From CAZPZZ01 sp964591245 (GTDB lineage: Bacteria; Acidobacteriota; Vicinamibacteria; Vicinamibacterales; UBA8438): DNA of 5,417 nt. A program made the translations under genes and the position numbers. Position 1 is the first letter of the stretch; every line of letters begins with the position of its first letter. The stretch spans positions 1 to 5,417 of the forward strand of contig CAZPZZ010000223.1 of NCBI GenBank assembly GCA_964591245.1. Direction: 5' to 3'. The notes under the pieces were generated by a model. It did not search any database, was not told where the DNA came from, and was given only the letters and a program-made list of their open reading frames with translations. Of this stretch, positions 1-5,417 are shown piece by piece.

Positions 1-109
1 ATACATCTGCTAAATTCCTTCCTATTTCGTCATAATCTAGACCGTAGCCTACGACAAACTGATTATCAATGGAGAACCCAACATAGTCGAGCTCAAGCGA
101 AACCAGTCG
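1..109 (-). pseudogene. hpt: In-frame C-terminal continuation of hpt beyond the TGA, cut by the window edge
   Basis: Reading on in the same frame after the TGA at 112-110 gives 36 codons without another stop. They start 'RLVSLELDYVGF' and continue through 'FVVGYGLDYDE' and 'RNL'. This matches the C-terminus of the HPRT family without gaps: E. coli-type Hpt has KPSRR followed by eleven residues ending in the equivalent of 'FIGF', and the spacing here is identical if TGA stands for the first Arg. The segment carries the aromatic residue that stacks on the purine base (F of 'YVGF'), the Asp of 'GYGLDY' and the Arg of 'RNL', which are functional positions in human HPRT. There are no frameshifts or further stops, so if this is a pseudogene the lesion is very recent. 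The end of the gene lies outside the window, probably only a few codons on. Confidence 0.85.
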
Positions 110-514
110 TCACGATGGCTTATTCAAGAGTGCCACTGTGCGCAACGAGCGAGGGTTCCGTTCACTGAGCTTTTCGAGCAGCCTGGACAAGGTCTGGCCA
201 GTGTCTACTATATCTTCAATTACCAACACATCACGGCCTGTGATCTCCTCCTCAAGATCCTTGACCATTCTCGGAATATACTGCGAACATGTCTCAGACC
301 CGTAGCTCTTCATAGCAACAAAATCGATGGTGGCTGGTCTCGCCAAGGCTCTCATCAAATCCACAAGGAAAACTAAACCACCTTTCAACACTGCATCTAA
401 GTGCAAAGAGCTTTCTGGGGCATAGTCTGCATTAATCTCCACGGCGAGCTCGCGAACCCGAGCGTGTAATTTGTCTGCTGAGAACAACTCTACTGGCTCT
501 TGGCACTGTGGCAT
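110..514 (-). CDS. hpt: Hypoxanthine phosphoribosyltransferase, N-terminal 134 residues, ended by a premature in-frame TGA
   Basis: Purine salvage enzyme that joins PRPP to hypoxanthine or guanine to give IMP or GMP in the cytoplasm. From the ATG at 514 the frame gives 134 residues. It shows the N-terminal 'EPVELFSADKL' segment, the 'AVLKGGLVF' loop (41-49), the flexible-loop 'MKSYGSET' (68-75) and the PRPP-binding motif 'VLVIEDIVDTG' (96-106), all family signatures. The frame stops at TGA 112-110 directly after 'LLNKPS', whereas family members continue KPSRR and run to about 175-185 residues. The missing part carries the purine-contacting residues, so a 134-residue product would probably be inactive. 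The start at 514 is chosen because it is the first ATG and gives the usual short N-terminus; an open extension to a TTG at 598 has no family similarity. No good Shine-Dalgarno is visible upstream. The gene lies 87 bases downstream of tRNA-Val on the same strand. Family identity is very secure; integrity is not. Confidence 0.93.
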   Translation of the reverse strand: MPQCQEPVELFSADKLHARVRELAVEINADYAPESSLHLDAVLKGGLVFLVDLMRALARPATIDFVAMKSYGSETCSQYIPRMVKDLEEEITGRDVLVIEDIVDTGQTLSRLLEKLSERNPRSLRTVALLNKPS

Positions 515-601
515 TGGTGCGTACCGTAGACCACGCAGCGGTTGGGGAAATCGTCGGCCTGAGACACTCAAGCAAGTTATTCGCGCGGAGGGGTTCAAAA
601 A

Positions 602-676
602 TGGTGGGCGCTAGTGGATTCGAACCACTGACCCCCGCCGTGTGAAGGCGATGCTCTACCACTGAGCCAAGCGCCC
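602..676 (-). tRNA. tRNA-Val (anticodon CAC)
   Basis: A complete 75-nt cloverleaf can be folded by eye. The 7-bp acceptor stem pairs GGGCGCT with AGCGCCC. The D arm is GCTC/GAGC with loop AGTGGTA. The anticodon stem is TCGCC/GGCGG (outer pair T-G) with loop TTCACAC, giving anticodon CAC, which reads the valine codon GTG. The T arm is AGTGG/CCACT with loop TTCGAAT, followed by discriminator A and an encoded CCA (604-602). The gene sits 36 bases downstream of the uvrB stop and 87 bases upstream of the hpt start, all on the same strand. It may be processed from a common transcript, as no strong promoter is visible just upstream. A run of five T follows the CCA directly. Confidence 0.97.
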
Positions 677-712
677 ACTCAGAGCGAGCAGGACTTTAGT
701 GTATCGCACGAG

Positions 713-2716
713 CTAGGAAATGGCATAACCAGGGCTCTGTAGAGCGCGGATCTGATCACGCAACGTGGCAGCTCGCTCGAAATCCAAATTTGCAGCAGCA
801 GCTCGCATGTCCGTCTCAAGCGAACGCAGGTGAGTGTCGAGCTCCGCCTGAGTGGCGAACGTCTTTTTTTCCTCCTGGGCAACGGGGACGGTGACATAGT
901 CCCGATCGTACATCCCCAAGACTCCATCATCGATCTCCTTCACGATCGACTCCGGCGTTAACCCATGCTCGTGGTTGTACGCCTCCTGGAGCACGCGCCG
1001 GCGCGCCATCTCATCCAGTGCTGCTCGCATGGATTTGGTCACAACATCGGCATACATGAGCACCTGACCATGGACATTACGAGCAGCTCGCCCCGAGGTC
1101 TGGATCAACGCCCCCGACGAACGAAGAAACCCCTCCTTGTCCGCGTCCAGAATTGCGACTAATGACACCTCCGGAAGATCGAGGCCCTCTCGGAGCAAGT
1201 TAATGCCAACCAGCACATCAAAGGCACCACGACGCAGGTCCCGCAAAATCTGCATCCGTTCAAGCGTCTCCACCTCCGAGTGCAGGTACCGCACTCGAAC
1301 TCCCAGTTCTTGATAAAACTGGGTAAGATCCTCCGCCATCCGCTTTGTCAGAGTCGTCACCAGCACACGTTCCTGACATGCAACCCGTTGCCGTATCTCA
1401 TGAAGCAGGTCGTCGACCTGCCCCTTGACAGGCCGAACGACCACCACGGGATCCACAAGGCCTGTAGGACGAATGATCTGCTCCACCACCACCCCTGCAC
1501 TCTGTTCGAGTTCATAAGGGCCCGGAGTCGCAGATACGAAGATCACGTTCCCCAGACGGGATTTCCATTCATCAAAGGTTAAGGGCCGATTGTCCAGCGC
1601 CGAGGGAAGTCGGAACCCATGCTCAACAAGCACCTCTTTCCGCGCTCGATCTCCACGATACATGCCACGCACTTGAGGTACCGTTTGGTGACTCTCGTCA
1701 ACAATGGTCACCGCATCGGGTGGCAAATAGTCCAGCAACGTGGGCGGAGGCTCGCCAGCGGCTCGCCCCGAGAGATGCCGCGCGTAATTCTCGATTCCAT
1801 GGCAATAGCCGATCTCGCGCATCATCTCGAGATCGAACAGCGTGCGCTGGTGCAAACGCTGCGCTTCCAGGAGCTTGCCTATCCCCTCCAAGTCTCCGCG
1901 TCGCTCCGTCAATTCCGCCTTGATCGTCTCGACGGCCTCTAAAGTTTTAGAGCGCGGGGTCACAAAATGCGACTTGGGATAAACAGCGATCTTGTCGTGC
2001 TTGCGGATGGCTCGCCCGGTCACCGGATCAAAAGTGGTCAGCTCATCAACCTCATCCCCGAAGAGTTCAATACGAAGCGCCACACTTTCATAGGATGGGT
2101 GCACCTCCACAATGTCACCTCTCACCCGGAAGGTGCCACGGGCAAAGTCCTGGTCATTCCTCTCATACTGAATCTCAACCAGTTTGCGGAGAATCCAGTC
2201 GCGTTCAACCCGCTGGCCCCGCTCAAGCGGAAGCATGAGCCCATAGTAGGCTTCCGGTGAACCCAGTCCATAGATGCAAGACACACTAGCCACAATGACC
2301 ACATCTCGCCGCTCGAAGAGAGAACGCGTCGCCGACAGGCGCATCCGGTCAATCTCGTCGTTGATGGTCGCTTCTTTTTCGATATAGGAATCCGTCGACG
2401 GTACGTAGGCCTCCGGCTGGTAATAGTCGTAATAACTCACAAAATACTCGACCGCGTTTTCCGGGAAAAACCGTCTAAACTCCAGAAAAAGCTGTGCAGC
2501 CAATGTCTTGTTGTGCACCATCACCAACGCTGGGCGGTTGACGTTCGCGATAACCTTCGCCATCGTGAATGTCTTTCCGGAACCGGTCACTCCCAGCAGT
2601 ACCTGGCGCGGATCTTCGCGCAGTAGCCCGTCGGTCAACTCCTGTACTGCACGTGGTTGGTCCCCACGCAGTTCGAAGTCCGTCACTAGCTTGAAACGAT
2701 CGTACGTAGAGGCCAC
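713..2716 (-). CDS. uvrB: UvrABC excinuclease subunit B (DNA damage-verifying helicase-like ATPase)
   Basis: UvrB is loaded by UvrA at damaged DNA, verifies the lesion and recruits UvrC for incision in nucleotide excision repair. The 667-residue product has the usual length and domain order: Walker A GVTGSGKT (42-49), the tyrosine-rich beta-hairpin around 'SYYDYYQPEAY' (94-104), Walker B DESH (340-343), 'SATPGPYE' (395-402), motif V 'VGINLLREGLDLPEV' (503-517), motif VI 'QTSGRAARN' (539-547) and a C-terminal UVR domain (about 623-658) that would contact UvrC. The start is the GTG at 2716: it places 'FKLVTDFELRGDQP' at the normal N-terminal position and has Shine-Dalgarno GAGGA five bases upstream. 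The frame stays open 41 codons further into the VWA gene, but that part has no UvrB similarity. The stop is TAG. The VWA stop lies only 8 bases upstream, indicating an operon. Motif VI carries Ser where most UvrBs have Ile ('QTIGRAARN'). Confidence 0.97.
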   Translation of the reverse strand: MASTYDRFKLVTDFELRGDQPRAVQELTDGLLREDPRQVLLGVTGSGKTFTMAKVIANVNRPALVMVHNKTLAAQLFLEFRRFFPENAVEYFVSYYDYYQPEAYVPSTDSYIEKEATINDEIDRMRLSATRSLFERRDVVIVASVSCIYGLGSPEAYYGLMLPLERGQRVERDWILRKLVEIQYERNDQDFARGTFRVRGDIVEVHPSYESVALRIELFGDEVDELTTFDPVTGRAIRKHDKIAVYPKSHFVTPRSKTLEAVETIKAELTERRGDLEGIGKLLEAQRLHQRTLFDLEMMREIGYCHGIENYARHLSGRAAGEPPPTLLDYLPPDAVTIVDESHQTVPQVRGMYRGDRARKEVLVEHGFRLPSALDNRPLTFDEWKSRLGNVIFVSATPGPYELEQSAGVVVEQIIRPTGLVDPVVVVRPVKGQVDDLLHEIRQRVACQERVLVTTLTKRMAEDLTQFYQELGVRVRYLHSEVETLERMQILRDLRRGAFDVLVGINLLREGLDLPEVSLVAILDADKEGFLRSSGALIQTSGRAARNVHGQVLMYADVVTKSMRAALDEMARRRVLQEAYNHEHGLTPESIVKEIDDGVLGMYDRDYVTVPVAQEEKKTFATQAELDTHLRSLETDMRAAAANLDFERAATLRDQIRALQSPGYAIS

Positions 2717-2721
2717 ATCAG

Positions 2722-2726
2722 TCCTC
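2722..2726 (-). promoter_or_regulatory. Ribosome-binding site of uvrB overlapping the VWA stop codon
   Basis: GAGGA lies five bases before the uvrB GTG and shares two bases with the TGA stop (2727-2725) of the upstream VWA gene. A ribosome finishing the VWA protein would stop right on this site, which suggests translational coupling. An out-of-frame ATG (2718-2716) overlaps the GTG by one base and would give only a 10-codon peptide. This site decides the start in favour of GTG 2716. Confidence 0.7.
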
Positions 2727-3663
2727 AGCGACCAAGTGCTGATTCCAGGTACGGCGCAAAGTAGCCCTCCCGTACCCGAATTTCTGAATCCTGAAGATCC
2801 GAACGAGAGGCGCGGAGAGTAATCGAGACACGACGCCACGCACCATCTGTAGCGGGATCAGTCGAGATGTAACCTAGAGAATAACGAGCGATCAACTCGT
2901 CTCGAATCTCAGCGTAAATCTCCTCAAGATCAGCAGCAGTATCGGGAAAATACGCGCGCCCTCCCGTCAGGCGAGCAATCTGTTCCAGACGCACCCGCTC
3001 ACGTATTCCTGCATCCGCGCGGCGCCATCTATTGAACCCGACGACATACGCAGTTACGTCGGACGCGCGAACGAGATCGAGTAGCTCATCGAAGCGAATA
3101 CGACTGCGTGTGTCATCCCCATCGGTGTAGAGCAAGAGGATTTTTCGACCGTCTTGACCGAAAGCTCCATCGAGATACACCCCGAGCGCGTCGTAGAGCG
3201 CCGTCATCCCACCACCTTCACGACCGCGAAGGCGCTCGACCAGCCGTGGAAAATCGAGGGGACCGAACCTGCTCACCCGCACTTCCTCGGCAAATTGCAC
3301 CAACGTTATGTCGGCGGCAAAATCCAGGCTCCGGAGAAACTGAAGTGCCGCGGTCGTGGCAAAATCTGCGTCGTCGTCCATGCTGCCACTGGCATCGAAC
3401 AACACCCCTACATGCAAAGGAATGGTCTCGAGATCTCGCTCGACACCCTGTGAGAAATAGGCGATCTGCTGCTGCTGCCCCTCTTCTGTGATGACGAAAT
3501 CGTCAGCCGTCAACCCCCTCACCACCTCACCATCTTCGTCGACGACGGTGACGCCGAACTCCACCAACTCGACACCACTTCTGAATACTGGCTGCGCAAG
3601 CGTGGGCGAAACGCTCCCGATGACCAGCGCCGCCACGCACCCATAACACCCACGTTTTTTCAT
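2725..3663 (-). CDS. Secreted VWA-domain protein of the 'VWFA-related' (acidobacterial-type) family
   Basis: 312 residues. A signal peptide is visible: MKKR, then a hydrophobic stretch 'CVAALVIGSVSPTLA' (9-23), with likely cleavage near Ala23/Gln24. No lipobox is seen, so the protein is probably periplasmic or secreted. Residues about 28-70 ('VELVEFGVTVVDEDGEVV', then 'GLTADDFVITEEG') form the short beta domain typical of this family. The VWA domain (about 83-260) has an intact metal-ion-dependent adhesion site: DASGS (D90, S92, S94), T154 in 'GGMTALYDAL' and D181 in 'YTDGDD'. It should therefore bind Mg2+ or a similar ion and a protein ligand. The end, 'IRVREGYFAP', is the usual family ending. 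The start at 3663 is preferred over the ATG at 3675 because it gives a clean signal peptide and has AGGA at 3671-3668 with four-base spacing. The gene is followed 8 bases later by uvrB. Its ligand and biological role are unknown. The stop is TGA, so TGA is a normal stop codon in this genome. Confidence 0.88.
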   Translation of the reverse strand: MKKRGCYGCVAALVIGSVSPTLAQPVFRSGVELVEFGVTVVDEDGEVVRGLTADDFVITEEGQQQQIAYFSQGVERDLETIPLHVGVLFDASGSMDDDADFATTAALQFLRSLDFAADITLVQFAEEVRVSRFGPLDFPRLVERLRGREGGGMTALYDALGVYLDGAFGQDGRKILLLYTDGDDTRSRIRFDELLDLVRASDVTAYVVGFNRWRRADAGIRERVRLEQIARLTGGRAYFPDTAADLEEIYAEIRDELIARYSLGYISTDPATDGAWRRVSITLRASRSDLQDSEIRVREGYFAPYLESALGR

Positions 3664-3804
3664 AGCATCCTGCATCCACTTGTCAGCTGTCTCGCATCTT
3701 ATTCGATCCAGTCCACCTCATTGACGCGACGACGAGCGTATAATCAGAGGCAACGGCTGTGGTGCGTGGCTCGATCCCGAATAGCCCCCGGCCTGGATCA
3801 ACGC
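3664..3804. other. Divergent intergenic region between the VWA-uvrB operon and the DHH phosphoesterase gene
   Basis: 141 bases separate the two start codons. The region must hold the promoters for both directions. A perfect TATAAT is present for the plus strand (listed separately). On the minus strand I see no convincing -35/-10 pair; TAAGAT on the reverse strand of 3694-3699 is only a weak candidate. I found no strong inverted repeat, riboswitch-like structure or small gene here. Confidence 0.6.
3721..3744 (+). promoter_or_regulatory. Candidate sigma70-type promoter for the DHH phosphoesterase gene
   Basis: A perfect -10 hexamer TATAAT is at 3739-3744. TTGACG, five of six matches to the -35 consensus, is at 3721-3726. 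The gap is only 12 bases, far below the usual 16-18, so the pair may not work together and the TATAAT may use a weaker -35. Transcription from this -10 would start near 3751, leaving a leader of about 54 bases before the ATG at 3805. If the element is real, the gene cannot start at the in-frame TTG at 3721. Confidence 0.45.
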
Positions 3805-5262
3805 ATGAAGTGCCTCGCCGTCTGCCAGGATGAACTCATTATTCGCATCCTCGCGAACGCGCTCAGTACCACACTCGACATCGAATTCATCATCGAAGAT
3901 CGGGCTCTGGCCCGACGTGTTCACAACCTGGATGTCCCGATCCATGTGGGTGACCCTCGGCGAGTTGACACCTATCTCCGGGCCGGTCTCTCTCCGACCA
4001 CCTGCGTAGTTGTCCAAGAGATCACCCGACGAAGCCCCGGCCGCACACTAGAAGCCATCTACAACGCTGGCGGAAACTTGGTCTATCTGCTGGATGTGGG
4101 ATATCGCCAAAGCAAACGTCGCACGGCACAGCAACGAACAACGATACCGGTGCCCGAAGTCCGGCGCCTCGCGCTCAGCCAGCTTCTACGTGGTTCATTG
4201 AGCACCGAACTCGAGCGTTCACTCACGAGGGCCCGCGTCCAGCAGTACCAGCGGTACCTGTCAGACGCCGACCGTGTGCTGATTCTCCTCCATAACGACC
4301 CGGACCCGGACGCAATGGCCAGCGGCCTCGCCTTGCGAAACCTTCTGCACCGCACGCGGGCAACCGCCATCCTTGGTACCTTTGAGGCTGTCACGCGTCC
4401 GGAAAACCTCCGGATGGCAAAGCTGCTAAACATCCAAGTTGAACCACTAACTGCGGACAAACTCAATAATTTCCAGCGCATCGCCACTGTCGACGTCCAA
4501 CCGCACTATTTCTGGGGATTGCTCGATCGGGTGGATCTCGTCATCGACCACCATCCACCGCGCGCAGGGTACACCGCTGCATTCAAGGACATTCGACCGG
4601 ATTACGGCTCTACGTGCACGATCTTGACCGAACATCTCCGGGCCGTAGAGGGCAATGTCTCCGGACGCACGGCAACAGCGATGCTCTACGCCATCAAGTC
4701 GGACACCCTCTTCCTCTCACGACACACCAACGAACCAGACGTCGAAGCGTTTCGATTCCTCTATCCACTTGCGAACCCAGCGTTGGTGCGCAAGATGGAA
4801 GGAGCAGAAACTACACTCGAACGACTGGCGAAACTAGCCAAAGCCGTCAACAAAAGGAAAATATCTGGACCGCTGTATACAACGCACCTTGGCAGGGTCC
4901 CACGCGAGGATCTGATCACCTACGTGGCCGACTTCCTCCTGCAACTGGAAGAGATCACCTGGACAATCGTCTCCGGGATCGTCCACGACGACGTGGTTAT
5001 CGCAGTGCGGAATCTTGGAGACTCACGTCACGCCGGCGAATTCGTCAAACAACATTTTGGGGACATCGGTAGTGCCGGAGGACACAGAGCCATGGCGAAA
5101 GCGGTGATCCCTATGGAACCATTGCTACAGAAATTCGGTACCGACACCTCTGACGACGTTCTGGCATGCACGCATACGCTTGCTGAGCAATTCCTGGCCA
5201 AGCCAAACTCGTCAAGTCGTCAACGGGAAGGAGCTCCCCCCTCTGGCTCCAAGTTTGACTAG
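3805..5262 (+). CDS. DHH/DHHA1 phosphoesterase with N-terminal degenerate TrkA-N/RCK-like domain
   Basis: 485 residues. Residues 1-97 resemble a TrkA-N/RCK Rossmann fold: strand 'MKCLAVC', later 'FIIEDRALARRV', 'DVPIHVGDP' and 'LRAGLSPTTCVVVQ'. The glycine-rich GxGxxG nucleotide loop is missing. A helical linker (about 104-155) follows. The DHH domain has motif I 'HNDPDPDA' with H163, D167, D169; motif II D230 in 'IATVDV'; the DHH signature 248-250 in 'VIDHHPP'; ST at 269-270 in 'DYGSTCTIL'; and D300 in 'AIKSDTLFL'. DHHA1 closes with GGH at 425-427. All catalytic motifs appear intact. Such enzymes use Mn2+ to hydrolyse short RNA (NrnA) or cyclic-di-AMP/pApA (GdpP, DhhP); which substrate applies here cannot be read from the sequence. 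There is no transmembrane segment, so it is likely cytoplasmic. The ATG at 3805 lies just before the first strand and downstream of the candidate promoter, but its RBS is weak; GTG 3766 is the alternative. The tail (466-485) looks disordered. Stop TAG. Confidence 0.9.
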   Translation: MKCLAVCQDELIIRILANALSTTLDIEFIIEDRALARRVHNLDVPIHVGDPRRVDTYLRAGLSPTTCVVVQEITRRSPGRTLEAIYNAGGNLVYLLDVGYRQSKRRTAQQRTTIPVPEVRRLALSQLLRGSLSTELERSLTRARVQQYQRYLSDADRVLILLHNDPDPDAMASGLALRNLLHRTRATAILGTFEAVTRPENLRMAKLLNIQVEPLTADKLNNFQRIATVDVQPHYFWGLLDRVDLVIDHHPPRAGYTAAFKDIRPDYGSTCTILTEHLRAVEGNVSGRTATAMLYAIKSDTLFLSRHTNEPDVEAFRFLYPLANPALVRKMEGAETTLERLAKLAKAVNKRKISGPLYTTHLGRVPREDLITYVADFLLQLEEITWTIVSGIVHDDVVIAVRNLGDSRHAGEFVKQHFGDIGSAGGHRAMAKAVIPMEPLLQKFGTDTSDDVLACTHTLAEQFLAKPNSSSRQREGAPPSGSKFD

Positions 5263-5417
5263 TTGCATCGCTGACGCTCACCGTCACGCCACCGACAACC
5301 GCCAGCGGCAGAAGAACAAAACAACGTTACTCCGTTCCATCTGACGGGCCAGTTCCGCGCGCAACCCGCGACCGTAATGCGGAATCCATCTGCTCACCGC
5401 TGGCCCCAACCACGGGT
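5263..5417. other. Downstream region with no supported gene
   Basis: 155 bases between the stop of the DHH gene and the window edge. The inverted repeat TGACG/CGTCA around a five-base loop (5272-5286) is too short and lacks a T tract, so it is not a credible terminator. The minus strand has a 29-codon open stretch entering from the right edge and stopping at TAA (5329-5327). It could be the C-terminal tail of a convergent gene, but it shows no recognisable motif and other frames are also open here. Confidence 0.4.

Noticed and set aside
515..598. N-terminal extension of hpt from a TTG at 598
   Set aside because: The TTG lies in the T run right after the tRNA, the extra 28 residues have no similarity to HPRT, and the ATG at 514 gives the normal N-terminus.
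596..612. tRNA acceptor end followed by five T as a transcription terminator
   Set aside because: The only hairpin is the tRNA itself, and hpt continues on the same strand 87 bases on, so the T run alone does not support termination.
965..2822. Several plus-strand open frames of 65-107 codons opposite uvrB
   Set aside because: They are antisense shadows of a highly conserved uvrB, with no recognisable domains.
2717..2839. Upstream extension of uvrB inside the VWA gene
   Set aside because: It overlaps well-conserved VWA coding sequence in another frame, has no UvrB similarity, and GTG 2716 has a good ribosome-binding site.
3108..3491. Plus-strand open frames opposite the VWA gene
   Set aside because: They are Arg/His/Pro-rich translations typical of antisense to a GC-rich gene; the opposite strand has an intact MIDAS domain.
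3700..3783. Inverted repeat TATTCG (3700-3705) and CGAATA (3778-3783) in the divergent region as an operator
   Set aside because: Six-base arms 72 bases apart are easily found by chance, and the flanks do not extend the match.
5272..5286. Hairpin TGACG-CTCAC-CGTCA after the DHH gene as a terminator
   Set aside because: The stem is five pairs with no T tract on either strand.
1..5417. CRISPR array, insertion sequence, prophage or defence system
   Set aside because: No direct repeats, terminal inverted repeats, transposase, integrase or defence-type genes were seen; the window is filled with core genes.

Overview
This window holds bacterial chromosomal DNA with housekeeping genes. The best taxonomic clue is the secreted von Willebrand factor A (VWA) protein at 2725-3663. 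Its layout (signal peptide, short N-terminal beta domain, VWA domain, closing 'REGYFAP' strand) matches the 'VWFA-related' family that is expanded in Acidobacteriota. A UvrB of standard length and a tRNA gene with encoded CCA fit a Gram-negative, moderately GC-rich bacterium. The acidobacterial assignment is an inference from one family and has not been tested by phylogeny.

Layout: four genes lie head to tail on the minus strand. In transcription order they are the VWA protein (3663 to 2725), uvrB (2716 to 713), tRNA-Val with anticodon CAC (676 to 602), and hpt (514 running off the left edge). A 141-base divergent intergenic region (3664-3804) separates them from a plus-strand gene (3805-5262). 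That gene encodes a DHH/DHHA1 phosphoesterase carrying an N-terminal TrkA-N/RCK-like Rossmann domain. The last 155 bases hold no gene I can support.

Function: uvrB (excision repair), hpt (purine salvage) and the valine tRNA are core genes. The DHH protein belongs to the NrnA/GdpP-type family that degrades short oligonucleotides or cyclic dinucleotides. The VWA protein is probably exported and metal-binding, with no known link to repair. Its stop codon nevertheless sits inside the ribosome-binding site of uvrB, so the two are probably translationally coupled.

The most notable observation is in hpt. Its reading frame is interrupted by one in-frame TGA exactly where the first arginine of the conserved KPSRR motif is expected. 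The remaining C-terminus is intact and in the same frame up to the window edge. A single C-to-T change at a CpG (CGA to TGA) explains it. Sequencing error, a recent nonsense mutation and readthrough cannot be told apart from this sequence alone. I did not find a convincing new multi-gene system here.
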